A DNA stretch of 64,000 nucleotides, from the NCBI GenBank assembly GCA_047638395.1, contig JBLIMV010000023.1, forward strand, positions 35,576-99,575, in the 5' to 3' direction. This stretch comes from CAXBCP01 sp047638395 (GTDB lineage: Bacteria; Pseudomonadota; Alphaproteobacteria; MPNO01; UBA830). Below the pieces are notes generated by a model. The model saw nothing but the letters and a program-made list of their open reading frames with translations, was not told the DNA's origin and did not search any database. Both the position numbers and the translations under genes were made by a program. Positions 1 through 7,729 of the stretch are shown in pieces (within the stretch, counting starts at the first letter, position 1; the number at the start of each line of letters is the position of its first letter).

Positions 1-156
1 TGACGGCTCAATCGTTGCAGTACCGGAGGCGGCCCGGATCACCTGTGACAGCCAGGCTCCAACCGGAACATCGGAATTATCTGCCGACAGCTTCGCAAAT
101 TCGCGGGCTTCATCGGAAATGCCTTTTAGGCTCCAGGGCATGCTTGGATCAACCAT
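1..156 (-). CDS. Partial CDS, N-terminus only; possible polar/envelope protein
   Basis: Only the first 52 codons are inside the window; the gene continues past the left edge. The frame is open throughout. It begins MVDPSMPWSLKGISDEAR and continues through a helical stretch to GAWLSQVIRAAS. A short motif of this style (K-G-[IV]-x-x-E-A-R-x-x-A then G-x-W-L-x-x-V-I) is one I associate with the N-termini of alphaproteobacterial PodJ/SPOR-type envelope proteins, but that is memory-based and the rest of the protein is missing, so no function is assigned. A second Met at codon 6 is an alternative start. No Shine-Dalgarno precedes the ATG; a promoter-like TATAAT ends only 6 nt upstream, which suggests a leaderless message. 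Confidence 0.6.
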   Translation of the reverse strand, partial: MVDPSMPWSLKGISDEAREFAKLSADNSDVPVGAWLSQVIRAASGTATIEPS

Positions 157-162
157 CGGGGT

Positions 163-192
163 ATTATAGACGAGAAACGCGATTCAGGTCAC
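163..192 (-). promoter_or_regulatory. Promoter-like -35/-10 for the left-edge gene
   Basis: On the minus strand GTGACC (-35, 4 of 6 consensus positions), an 18-nt spacer and a perfect TATAAT (-10) are followed by ACCCCG and the ATG. The expected transcription start would fall on or next to the A of the start codon. Confidence 0.45.
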
Positions 193-201
193 GTTCCGCC
201 G

Positions 202-231
202 TTGCATCGATACCGGAAATTCCGATATGTT
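202..231 (+). promoter_or_regulatory. Possible promoter of tRNA-Gln
   Basis: TTGCAT, an 18-nt spacer and TATGTT lie 15 nt before the first base of the tRNA, a suitable distance for a short 5' leader. Both hexamers match the sigma-70 consensus only partly. Confidence 0.3.
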
Positions 232-246
232 CGCGTCGCGTCGTGT

Positions 247-321
247 TGGGGCGTAGCCAAGTGGTAAGGCAACGGGTTTTGATCCCGTCATGCGCAGGTT
301 CGATCCCTGCCGCCCCAGCCA
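247..321 (+). tRNA. tRNA-Gln (anticodon UUG), CCA encoded
   Basis: A complete cloverleaf can be drawn. Acceptor arm TGGGGCG pairs with CGCCCCA, the anticodon stem ACGGG/CCCGT encloses loop TTTTGAT with anticodon TTG at 279-281, and the T loop is GTTCGATCC. Discriminator G is followed by an encoded CCA at 319-321. No integrase or duplicated 3' end is seen near it, so there is no sign that it serves as an integration site here. Confidence 0.97.
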
Positions 322-426
322 ACGCTTTTTCCATCCGTGCTCCTTCAGCGTACCCGATGCTGTTTCTGAAGGAGGCCTGCAAATAGCGATGGATGTAATT
401 CGGCGGAGCCTGGATTTAAGAAAAGC

Positions 427-681
427 ATGACCGACGAAGTCACCATCCTCGATGCGACGGACCTGCGCTGTCCCCTGCCGGTGCTGCGGGCGCGTAAAAC
501 GTTGAAGTGGCTGCCCGACAATGCGCTGATGGATGTTCTTGCGACCGACACCGCTGCGCCGAAGGATTTTGAAGCGTTCTGTCGTGAAACCGGGCATACG
601 CTGATCAATATCGAACAGGACGGTGAGGTATATACGATCCGCCTGCGCAAGAAGTCGCGCGATGCGGGTTCAGCCGGGTAA
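427..681 (+). CDS. TusA-family sulfurtransferase/sulfur carrier
   Basis: The 84-residue protein has the size and the hallmark CPxP motif of the TusA/SirA/YeeD fold: DLRCPLPVLRARK near residues 12-24, with the Cys as the expected persulfide-carrying residue. The fold is a small two-layer alpha/beta sandwich, and the VLATDTAAPKDFEAFCRETGH stretch fits its second half. Family members pass sulfur to tRNA thiolation, molybdenum-cofactor or sulfur-oxidation enzymes; which partner applies here cannot be told from the neighbours, as no dsr, tusBCDE or moa gene is adjacent. It lies about 100 nt after tRNA-Gln and faces the ABC transporter genes convergently. The Shine-Dalgarno is weak (AAGAAAAGC). Confidence 0.85.
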   Translation: MTDEVTILDATDLRCPLPVLRARKTLKWLPDNALMDVLATDTAAPKDFEAFCRETGHTLINIEQDGEVYTIRLRKKSRDAGSAG

Positions 682-702
682 TTGCCCCGATCTGCCCGCG
701 CG

Positions 703-2211
703 TCAGCCGTTTGGTTTAAGCCGCAGGCCGCGCGGAACCACAGCGCGTTCCGCCAGCTCGAACATGCCCTGGACGGTAAGTGCGAGAATCGCCGCCGGGA
801 TAGCGCCTTCAAGAATAAGGGCCGTGTTGTCGAGGCGGATACCGGTCAATATCGGCTGGCCATAGCCGCCCGCGCCGATCAGCGCGCCCAGCGTGGCGGT
901 GCCGACATTAATTACCGCAGATGTCTTGATGCCGGCCATAATCGACCGCATGGCGAGCGGCAGTTCGACAATCCGTAGCGAGGCACGGGGTTCGAGCCCG
1001 ATGGCTGCCGCCGATTCAAGGATGCCGGGATCGATCCCGCGAAGCCCCGCATGTGTGTTCCGCACAATCGGCAGCAGGCTGTACAGGAACAGCGCGACGA
1101 TGGCGGGGGGACCGCCGATCCCTAGGAGTGGAATCATAAAGACGAACAGGGCGAGAGACGGGATCGTCTGGATCGCGCCGACGACTCCCAGGATCAGTTG
1201 GCCGAGCCGGGCATGGCGCGCGGCCAGGATGCCGAGCGGTACGGCAAACAGGATCGCCGCGCCGAGGGATATCACCACGAGGATCAGATGGTCCCGGGTG
1301 GACTTCCACAGCCGGTCGGCGAATCCGGTTTCGGTGGCGGTGGCGGAAATTTGCAGCCGGCTGTTGACGAATTCGGCCGCGACCGCGGATTCGGATCGTT
1401 TGTCGAGTTTTACGGCCCCGTTCATCGCCGACATACGCGCTTCGTCGATGGTACGTTCGAGCCGCGCCAATGCCGCCACGGCTTTTGGCGCGCGTTCACC
1501 AAGATCCGTCCGGTACAGAATAACGGCGTCGTAGGTCGGGAAATGGCGCTGGTCGTCTTTCAGCAGGAACAGGTCGTAATAGGCGATCTCCGCATCGGTG
1601 GTGTAAACGTCGATCCCGTCAATCGCCCCCGAATCCAGGCCGCGATAGGCGAGATCGTGATCCAAGCCGCGCACGTTCTGTTGCGGCAGCCGATACGTTG
1701 CCCGAAGAGCGGGCCAGCCGTCGCCCCGATCGAGAAATTCGTTGGAAAACCCGAGCGAAAATTTTGCGTGCCGGCGCAGGTCGGAGATTTTGGTCAATCC
1801 ATACCGCGCGGCCGTCTCTTTCTTCACGCCGATCGCATAAGTGTTGTTGAATCCCAGCGGCGCAGACATGCGGATACCCTTCTTTGCCAGCGCGGCCTGC
1901 AGCAGGGGCAGGGTATGGGTGTCCGTACCTTTCAGCAGTTCCTGGCGGATCGTGCCGGTATATTCGGGGTAGATATCGATATCGCCCTTGATCAGCGCCG
2001 ACCAGAGCACGCGGGTGCCGCCAAGATCCCGTCGATGGTTTGCCTGTGCGCCGCTCTCGCTGACCGTAAATTTGATGATCTCGCCCAGGATCACAGATTC
2101 GGTGAATTTCTTCGATCCGACGGTGAGGTCCTGCGCTGCAACGGGCAGGGCAATGGTCGTCGTCAGGCATGCGGCGAGGAGGAGGGCGAGCGTTGCGATT
2201 ATCTTTCTCAT
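703..2211 (-). CDS. OpuC-type ABC transporter, binding protein-permease fusion
   Basis: This 502-residue protein joins two transporter parts. Residues 1-26 are a signal peptide ending VAAQ. Residues about 27-285 are an OpuAC-like binding domain (LTVGSKKFTESVILGE, then DIDIYPEYTGT). Residues about 300-495 are a BPD_transp_1 permease domain with several membrane spans and an EAA-like loop (ESAAAIGLEPRASLRIVELP). Fusions of this kind serve glycine betaine, carnitine, choline or, in EgtU, ergothioneine uptake; the substrate cannot be read from sequence here. The gene overlaps the preceding ATPase gene by ATGA, so the two are translationally coupled. One fused protein would supply both the periplasmic receptor and half of the membrane channel. 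Confidence 0.87.
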   Translation of the reverse strand: MRKIIATLALLLAACLTTTIALPVAAQDLTVGSKKFTESVILGEIIKFTVSESGAQANHRRDLGGTRVLWSALIKGDIDIYPEYTGTIRQELLKGTDTHTLPLLQAALAKKGIRMSAPLGFNNTYAIGVKKETAARYGLTKISDLRRHAKFSLGFSNEFLDRGDGWPALRATYRLPQQNVRGLDHDLAYRGLDSGAIDGIDVYTTDAEIAYYDLFLLKDDQRHFPTYDAVILYRTDLGERAPKAVAALARLERTIDEARMSAMNGAVKLDKRSESAVAAEFVNSRLQISATATETGFADRLWKSTRDHLILVVISLGAAILFAVPLGILAARHARLGQLILGVVGAIQTIPSLALFVFMIPLLGIGGPPAIVALFLYSLLPIVRNTHAGLRGIDPGILESAAAIGLEPRASLRIVELPLAMRSIMAGIKTSAVINVGTATLGALIGAGGYGQPILTGIRLDNTALILEGAIPAAILALTVQGMFELAERAVVPRGLRLKPNG

Positions 2212-2951
2212 AGGCCCGGCGCCTGCGTAAGTCCGCGCTGAGCGCCGATGAACTTTTCGACAAACGGACTTGCCGGTTCGGCCAGAAGCATCTTCATCGA
2301 TGCCCGCTGTTCCACCGCGCCGTCGCGCAGCAGCACGATGTCGTCGGCGAAGTGCGCCGCCTCGAACAGATCATGGGTCACCAGCACCACCGTCTTGCCG
2401 AGGGATTTGAAAATGTCCGCAAGTTCGGTTTGCAGGTCGTACCGCACCATGGGGTCGAGCGCGCCGAGCGGCTCGTCCAGCAACAGCGCGTCGGGGTCGA
2501 GCATCAATGCGCGCATCAGGCTGACCCGTTGGCGCTGTCCGCCGGAGAGTTCTGAGGGGTAGCGCGTCAATGCATCCGGCGGGAACCGGGTCAGATCGGT
2601 CAGGGTTTGCAGCCGCGCCTCTATATCGCTCGCCGGCCAGCCAATATGGTGCGCCATTACGGTAATATTTTGTTGGCCGGTCAGGTGCGGAAACAACCCG
2701 CCCTGCTGAATAACGTAGCCCATGCGCCTGCGCAGGGAAGTCGCACTGGCAGCGGTCACGGCGTCGCCGTCAAAGGTGACGCTGCCGGTATCCGGCGCGA
2801 CGAGACCGTTCATCAGCCGCAGCAATGTGGATTTGCCGCACCCGCTGGGGCCGATCAGGACGGTAGTCTGCCCTGTGGGAATGTCGAGATCGGTGGGCGC
2901 GACGGCGCGCAGCGACCCGAAGGACTTGCTGATATCTGACAGATGAAACAT
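2208..2951 (-). CDS. OpuC/ProV-type ABC transporter ATPase
   Basis: A 247-residue ATPase with Walker A GPSGCGKS at residues 34-41, Q-loop, signature LSGGQRQR, Walker B ALLLDEPLGALD and the switch His in VTHDLFEA. The best match is the OpuCA/ProV-like group of quaternary-amine importers, but without the C-terminal CBS domains those proteins often carry. The reading frame is open for another 87 codons upstream, but that part is antisense to the MFS gene and unlike any ABC protein, so I start at MFHLSDISKSFG. It forms a two-gene operon with the fused binding protein-permease through a 4-nt overlap and supplies its energy. Confidence 0.88.
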   Translation of the reverse strand: MFHLSDISKSFGSLRAVAPTDLDIPTGQTTVLIGPSGCGKSTLLRLMNGLVAPDTGSVTFDGDAVTAASATSLRRRMGYVIQQGGLFPHLTGQQNITVMAHHIGWPASDIEARLQTLTDLTRFPPDALTRYPSELSGGQRQRVSLMRALMLDPDALLLDEPLGALDPMVRYDLQTELADIFKSLGKTVVLVTHDLFEAAHFADDIVLLRDGAVEQRASMKMLLAEPASPFVEKFIGAQRGLTQAPGL

Positions 2952-3018
2952 GGGACGTATCACACCGGAACTGTTCCCGGCTTGCAAGCGCGGCAGGTCG
3001 GGGCAGATATCCCGGGGC

Positions 3019-4209
3019 TTAAAGCCGCCGGTCCCGGGAAAACACCAGCAGCAGGATCGACAGCACCATGAAGCCTGCAGACAGGTACAGCACCTCGTTG
3101 TCGAGCCCGCCGTCGAGCAGCGCGCCATAGGCCAGCGGTGCCAATCCCTGGCCGACATTGAATCCCGTGCTGACGAACGCAAATACGGTCCCCAGCGCGC
3201 CGGCGGGGGCAATCTCGCGGACCATCATGTCGCGCGACGGATTAACGATACCGCGGGCAAAGCCGCCAACCGTGAAGCAGGCGATCAGAATTGTCAGAGA
3301 GATCGATGCGGTGCCGACGAGTGTCAGGATCGCCGCATAGATCGAGAACGCGACGATCAACACCATGTCGTGGCGTCTGGTCTGGTCGGCCAGCCACCCG
3401 CCGAACAATGTGCCGATCGCATTGCTGAACAACAGGACCGACAGGATGTAACTGGCGGTTTCGACCGACAGGCCGTACAGCGTCGGCAGGTAGATCGGGG
3501 CGAAGGCGGTCAGGCCGATATTGGCCGACGACGTCAGCACATAGAACATGAACAGCAGGATGACGCCGCGGTTGATCATGCTGCGCAGCGGAGCTTCCGA
3601 TTTGGTTTTCTGTTTGCGTGCAGCGTCTTCGCGCAGGGTGTCACCCGAAAAGACGAAGATAAAGCTGAGGATCACGCCAACTGCGCCGCCTATTAAAAGA
3701 GCCGTTCGCCAGTCAGTCTCGATCAGCAGCAACGCCATCACTGCCGGCCCCGCGGCTGTGCCGAGCGAGCCGCCGAACGAATGCATCGAATAGGCGCGTC
3801 CCTGACGGGATTCATCTACAGACGCGGTCAGGATGACGTAATCGGCGGGATGGAAAACGCTGTTGCCGGCCCCCGCGATGAAAAACAGGACCAGGAGTTC
3901 CCAGTATGATGATGTAAACCCGGCAAGCCCGAAGGCCGCCGCCGTGACAAACAGCCCGCCGATCAGAACGCGCCGTGCGCCGAGACGATCGACCAGAATA
4001 CCCATCGGTGTCTGCAATACGCCGGTGGCGACATTCCAGGCCGTCAGGATTGCGCCGATCTCGAGGAGGGAGACGTCAAACTCGGCGCGAATACCGACGA
4101 AGAGCGGCACCATCCCGAAAAAATAGAAATGGCTCAGGAAATGGCCGAAGCCGATCAGGCCGATAGCGCGAATTTCGCGTCCAATAGGAGCGGTAGTGGC
4201 GGTTGCCAT
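3019..4209 (-). CDS. MFS transporter, fosmidomycin-resistance-like
   Basis: A 396-residue protein with about twelve hydrophobic segments and the MFS loop 2-3 motif GILVDRLGARRV near residues 70-82, repeated in weaker form as GGWLADQTRRHDMV in the second half. The opening IRAIGLIGFGHFLSHFYFFG and the HPADYVILTASVDESRQGRAYSMHSFGG stretch resemble the FSR group of drug exporters. A charged loop near residues 195-205 divides the two six-helix halves. It is likely an inner-membrane exporter with unknown substrate. It lies 67 nt upstream of the ABC ATPase gene on the same strand, so co-transcription is possible but the products need not cooperate. Confidence 0.85.
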   Translation of the reverse strand: MATATTAPIGREIRAIGLIGFGHFLSHFYFFGMVPLFVGIRAEFDVSLLEIGAILTAWNVATGVLQTPMGILVDRLGARRVLIGGLFVTAAAFGLAGFTSSYWELLVLFFIAGAGNSVFHPADYVILTASVDESRQGRAYSMHSFGGSLGTAAGPAVMALLLIETDWRTALLIGGAVGVILSFIFVFSGDTLREDAARKQKTKSEAPLRSMINRGVILLFMFYVLTSSANIGLTAFAPIYLPTLYGLSVETASYILSVLLFSNAIGTLFGGWLADQTRRHDMVLIVAFSIYAAILTLVGTASISLTILIACFTVGGFARGIVNPSRDMMVREIAPAGALGTVFAFVSTGFNVGQGLAPLAYGALLDGGLDNEVLYLSAGFMVLSILLLVFSRDRRL

Positions 4210-4371
4210 TTAGCAGTCAGGCCTCGTCGATGGGGTGGGTGCCGCCTGGGGCAGCAGACGAAAGAAAAGTTGCGGGATTCGTAATTTGTTAACCGAAACC
4301 CTTAATCCGACAGCAAGCGTATGTCCCTGATAATAGCGTCAGCGACGCGGATCAAGACGGAGAGCTTCGAG

Positions 4372-4476
4372 ATGTCTGCAATTACCAGCCGGTTCAGGAG
4401 CAGTTTGCCCTTTCGCATCGGTGTGCTTTGCATGACGTTTCTGCTGCTCATGATGATGGCCGCGCTCAGCGCCTAA
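4372..4476 (+). CDS. Possible 34-residue single-span membrane protein
   Basis: An ATG-started reading frame encodes 34 residues: a basic N-terminus (SRFRSSLPFR) followed by one hydrophobic helix GVLCMTFLLLMMMAALSA running to the stop. A GGAG sits about 9 nt before the ATG. Its last bases overlap the 3' end of the convergent glycosyltransferase gene by 4 nt. The charge-then-helix layout suits a small inner-membrane protein, or a signal-anchor peptide. No family is recognised and the ORF is short, so it may be chance. Confidence 0.4.
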   Translation: MSAITSRFRSSLPFRIGVLCMTFLLLMMMAALSA

Positions 4477-5162
4477 CGTCCGTAATATATTTTCGCCAGA
4501 CGTTTCGGGTTCACGCCAAGCCCGTACAGGGTATGTATTTTCAGCCAGCCGAACACGATGCTGACCGGGTGACGCCCGGCAAACTTCCGCGACGACGTGA
4601 TCAGTGCCGGCGTATCGATACAGCACGTGGCCCCATGCTTTTCCATCCGCCGGGTCAGGTCGTAATCCTCCATCAGCGCCATCGGCTGGATTCCGCCGAT
4701 TCCGTCATAGATGTCGCGGCGGATAAAGATGCCTGAATCCCCGTAATACAGGCCATGGCGCCGGAACCATGCATAGAAACCGGTGAGCCATCTCGAAAAC
4801 CCATCGTTGCCGTCAAAGACCACCCGGAAATTTCCGCCAATCATCCCGTCTTCGTCGATTGCCGCCCGGATGCGGTCAAGCGCGCCCGGTGCGACATGCG
4901 AATCCACATGGAGAAACCAGAGAGTGTTTCCCGCTGCTTCAGCCGCGCCGGCCGCAAGCTGGGGGCCACGGCCGGGATTGCTGACGATGACCCGGGCGCC
5001 AAGGGCTTCCGCTGCGCGCACAGTCCCGTCGGTGCTGCCGCCGTCTATGACGATGATGTCGAACGGGGCTGAACTGTCCTGGCGGAGCTCATTGATCACG
5101 CCGCCGATCCGGTCTTGTTCGTTCAGGACCGGAATGACGACCGATATTTCCGGGCGTTTCAA
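4473..5162 (-). CDS. Glycosyltransferase family 2 (TIGR04283-like)
   Basis: The 229-residue protein starts ISVVIPVLNEQDRIGG, has the nucleotide-sugar binding stretch IIVIDGGSTDGTV at residues 36-48, a DxD-type motif in FLHVDSHVAP and a later YGDSGIFIRR...ALMEDYDLTRRM segment, all in GT-A order. The compact length and C-terminus match the TIGR04283 group, members of which occur beside arsenosugar and other small-molecule pathways; the acceptor is unknown. It follows the ferritin-like gene with a 4-nt ATGA overlap, so both are made together. No export signal; it is expected at the cytoplasmic face of the inner membrane. Confidence 0.85.
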   Translation of the reverse strand: MKRPEISVVIPVLNEQDRIGGVINELRQDSSAPFDIIVIDGGSTDGTVRAAEALGARVIVSNPGRGPQLAAGAAEAAGNTLWFLHVDSHVAPGALDRIRAAIDEDGMIGGNFRVVFDGNDGFSRWLTGFYAWFRRHGLYYGDSGIFIRRDIYDGIGGIQPMALMEDYDLTRRMEKHGATCCIDTPALITSSRKFAGRHPVSIVFGWLKIHTLYGLGVNPKRLAKIYYGR

Positions 5163-6004
5163 TCGGGCGCCTTTTCGTGTTCATCGATAAGGCCGAGGCG
5201 TTGCAGCGCCGCATGATGATGATGCCAGCGGGCGGTCATGTATTCCGCCCGCCGCCGTGTCAGCACTGTCGCGAACAGGCTGCCGGATTCTTCTGGTGGC
5301 GCGGCAGCGATCTGCCAGCAATGCCGGATATGGCGGTAAATCCCGAAACGTTCTTCGGCCATCATGTTGGCAAAAGCGCCTTTTAGAAAAGCATGACCGA
5401 ACGCGACATGACGTGCTTCGTCCCGGCCGATGGACCGGGTGATGCGCGAGAGCGCGGGGCAGGTGAAGCGCTCGATGCAATCCTGCTGCAGTTTTACCGC
5501 TTCACCTTCGAGCACAACGTTAAAGGCGGCGATCACCGCTTCGGTGCCGAATGTTGTATCGCGCATCGCGTCGAGCGCTTCGGACAGGCGGGAATCCATC
5601 GGTCGAATGTCGCCAACACGGGCAAGGTAGGATTCGTATAGTTCCGCATGGTGGCGTTCGTCATCGGCCTGATGGGCGAGCAGCGCATCGGCCAGCGTGC
5701 TCCCGGACCGGCCCGCTATCAGGCGGCACATTTTCTCGGTCGCGCGTTCGGCATGCAGCAACTGGCTGACGACGTCGGCAAAAGCGGTGCGAACAATGCG
5801 TGGCGGCGGGCGTACCGCCTCGTGATGGGTCACGATTTTGGCGCGTCCGCGCTTTGCCGCGCTGGCCTTGCGGATCAGGTTGTCGAGGTCCGGGATCTTC
5901 CGTTGCATAAGGTATATGTCGGCGTGGTGCGGGGTATGCCAACCCCACGCGCTGTTCAACTTTTCGATAGCGCACCTGGATGAGGGGGTGGGGAGCAGGA
6001 ACAC
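5159..6004 (-). CDS. Ferritin-like diiron protein of unknown substrate
   Basis: The 281-residue helical protein carries regularly spaced carboxylate/histidine motifs of a four-helix diiron site: LLHAERATEKM, HQADDERHHAELYE, VLEGEAVKLQQ and RDEARHVAFGHAF, at roughly residues 85-95, 110-125, 160-172 and 188-200. This pattern (E, ExxH, E, ExxH) is typical of ferritin-like oxygenases and oxidases. The long C-terminus is rich in Arg, Trp and His (RWHHHHAALQRLG). Nothing identifies the substrate. Translation is coupled to the downstream glycosyltransferase by overlapping stop and start, which suggests one pathway. An internal Met (MQRKIPD) about 30 codons in is a less likely start, because the upstream residues look protein-like. 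Confidence 0.65.
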   Translation of the reverse strand: MFLLPTPSSRCAIEKLNSAWGWHTPHHADIYLMQRKIPDLDNLIRKASAAKRGRAKIVTHHEAVRPPPRIVRTAFADVVSQLLHAERATEKMCRLIAGRSGSTLADALLAHQADDERHHAELYESYLARVGDIRPMDSRLSEALDAMRDTTFGTEAVIAAFNVVLEGEAVKLQQDCIERFTCPALSRITRSIGRDEARHVAFGHAFLKGAFANMMAEERFGIYRHIRHCWQIAAAPPEESGSLFATVLTRRRAEYMTARWHHHHAALQRLGLIDEHEKAPD

Positions 6005-6063
6005 CGGGGAGCAAGGGATCGGGAAGAAAGGTCGTCCCTGAGATGAGGCGTCGGACGTGGCGT

Positions 6064-6489
6064 TTACGTCTCGGCCGGCAGGGGGACACCCAGCGTGCCG
6101 CAGATATCGCTGATCGCGCGGGCTTCGAGGGGGCTCAAGTCGCCATCAGCCTTGGAAATTGCGACAGCGACCCGGATCACCAGTTCGGCCGCCTCATGAT
6201 CGCGGCCGATCTTGGCCACCGCCGCCATGGCGCCGCGGCGACCGGCTTCGGGGTTCTCGGCAATCGCATCGGCGAAGTCCCGATAGATGTCTACGGCGAT
6301 ATGGGGGTCGTATATCTGCAGATCCTGCACGGTCTCCAGCACCGCATCGAGCGCGCTGAGTTCGGAGAATGTGACTTCGCCGTCTGCTGTTGCGACGAGC
6401 GCGGTCGCCGCCATCGTCGCATCCAGAAACTGGCGGTTCCGGATGCGCGACAGACTGTTGCGAAGCGTTTCCCGCGCGGTGCGAAACAT
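6064..6489 (-). CDS. TerB-like (tellurite-resistance family) protein
   Basis: The 141-residue protein has the acidic helical repeat of TerB domains: ATALVATADGEVTFSELSALD and later AVAISKADGDLSPLEARAI, each an A-D-G-[ED]-[VL] loop that could bind a divalent metal. It is cytosolic with no signal. The frame is open 10 codons further upstream, but I start at MFRTARETL because GGAAGGA lies 8 nt before this ATG. TerB-domain proteins are often membrane-associated stress-response factors; the rest of the ter operon is absent, so the specific role is unknown. Confidence 0.72.
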   Translation of the reverse strand: MFRTARETLRNSLSRIRNRQFLDATMAATALVATADGEVTFSELSALDAVLETVQDLQIYDPHIAVDIYRDFADAIAENPEAGRRGAMAAVAKIGRDHEAAELVIRVAVAISKADGDLSPLEARAISDICGTLGVPLPAET

Positions 6490-6613
6490 TCGGGTATCCT
6501 TCCCCATTAACCCCGGCAAAGTCTATCACATACGCGATTCTATCGAGAACACGGATTGGCGGGACCGTGGCGGTCTTAAAAAACTGTTTATTCATCTGCG
6601 TTCTAATCACAAT

Positions 6614-7024
6614 ATGAGGAATGACGCCGCAATTTTACACGCCGCCAAACCGATGAATTCACGGACCGGTCGCTATCTTCTGATGGCACTCGGCTGGTTG
6701 TGTATCACAATTGGTCTGGTCGGTGTTGTCGTACCCGTTCTGCCGACCACGGTTTTTCTGCTGATTGCGGCGTGGGCGTTCTCCAAGTCTTCAGACCGGT
6801 TTCAGCGCTGGCTGCTCGAACATCCATATCTGGGGCCGCCCGTGATAGCGTGGCGTGATCGTGGCGCTATTCCTCTGAAAGCCAAAGTCCTCGCCATCGC
6901 CATGATGACCACAAGTCTGTCGATTATCGTATTCTATGTCGCGTCCGACTGGGTGCTGCCGACGGTTGTCGGCGTCATCATGGCGGCCGCCGGCCTTTAC
7001 GTGGTCACGCGTCCCAACGCCTGA
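6614..7024 (+). CDS. YbaN-family (DUF454) inner-membrane protein
   Basis: 136 residues with the family pattern: first helix LMALGWLCITIGLVGVVVPVLPTTVFLL, then AWAFSKSSDRFQRWLLEHPYLGPPVIAWRDRGAIPLKAKVLAI and two more hydrophobic helices (MMTTSLSIIVFYVASDWVL and VVGVIMAAAGLYVV). The P-V-L-P-T-T-x-F segment and the HPYLGPP...WR.RGAI loop are the recognised DUF454 signatures. An open frame extends further upstream but there it is antisense to the TerB gene; I take the ATG of MRNDAAILH, and the ATG 13 codons later (MNSRTGRY) is equally possible. Function is unknown in the family. Confidence 0.82.
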   Translation: MRNDAAILHAAKPMNSRTGRYLLMALGWLCITIGLVGVVVPVLPTTVFLLIAAWAFSKSSDRFQRWLLEHPYLGPPVIAWRDRGAIPLKAKVLAIAMMTTSLSIIVFYVASDWVLPTVVGVIMAAAGLYVVTRPNA

Positions 7025-7039
7025 CGGCCAATTCAATGA

Positions 7040-7624
7040 CTAGGCGCCTGTGCGCCCCAGCGCCGCCATCCTGTCGATCCAGCGGTTACGCGTGTGTTCG
7101 TTGGATTCTTTGACCATGCCGAAGAGCGTTTCGCGCACCGGTCCGATCCCGGCGAACTTCAGAATATTGCGCTCCAGATTGCGCAGGCTGTGGGACAGAT
7201 AAAACCACCGGTAGACCATGATCGGCATCCCCATGGTGACGACGATGCGGGCGCTGCGGCCTTTTAGCAGTTTCTTCGGCCATCCCGCTTTGCCGCGTTC
7301 GAACGCGAAATCAGGGCGAATTGACTGTTCAAGCAGGCCTTTTAAAAGTGCCGGCATGGTGCCGAGCCAGAGCGGGTAGACGATCACGATATGTTCGGCC
7401 CAGTGGATATCCTGCTGCACTTTGGCAATCGTGGGCGGTGGAGTCCCCGTCTCAAAGTCGGCTTCTGTGCGCAGCAATGGAAAATCGACCGCATGCAGAT
7501 CCAGCCGCCGGACCGCATGACCGTTATCCCCGGCACCCGATGCATAGGCGTCGGCCAGCCCGTGGCACAATCGCCGGGGATCCGGGTCAGGGTGCCCGTC
7601 GATGATAAGGATGCGCTTTGCCAT
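7040..7624 (-). CDS. NAD(P)H quinone reductase-like flavoprotein (Flavodoxin_2)
   Basis: The 194-residue protein opens with KRILIIDGHPDPDPRRLCHGLADAY, the FMN/FAD phosphate-binding region of the KefF/MdaB/NQO1 group, followed by VYPLWLGTMPALLKGLLEQ, which is the flavin-contacting loop (normally PLYWFSMPA). The later GRSARIVVTMGMP strand is also typical. It should be a soluble flavin enzyme reducing quinones or other electrophiles with NAD(P)H. It stands alone, convergent with the DUF454 gene. The C-terminal region contains an unusual aromatic run (YRWFYLSHSLRNLERNIL) seen in proteobacterial members. Confidence 0.8.
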   Translation of the reverse strand: MAKRILIIDGHPDPDPRRLCHGLADAYASGAGDNGHAVRRLDLHAVDFPLLRTEADFETGTPPPTIAKVQQDIHWAEHIVIVYPLWLGTMPALLKGLLEQSIRPDFAFERGKAGWPKKLLKGRSARIVVTMGMPIMVYRWFYLSHSLRNLERNILKFAGIGPVRETLFGMVKESNEHTRNRWIDRMAALGRTGA

Positions 7625-7729
7625 GGCGGCAGGAATACCTGCCTTCCAAAGGCCGGACCTTAATCGGGGTTAATCACGTCGACGATCAGACGTCGACCGG
7701 TTGTCGATCAATCACCGATTGTTCGCCGA

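Noticed and set aside
247..321. tRNA-Gln and tRNA-Pro as integration sites of a genomic island
   Set aside because: No integrase gene and no duplicated tRNA 3' end was found in the window.
15..386. Open frame of 123 codons across tRNA-Gln
   Set aside because: It covers a tRNA and the antisense of the left-edge gene, with no ribosome site.
1198..2241. 347-codon open frame on the plus strand
   Set aside because: It is antisense to the well-supported ABC binding protein-permease fusion and has no family-like motifs.
4289..4305. TTAA-N9-TTAA before the MFS gene
   Set aside because: The spacing is 9, so it does not match the CtrA consensus.
7660..7673. TTAA-N6-TTAA near the flavoprotein gene start
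   Set aside because: The spacing is 6, not the 7 of a CtrA box.
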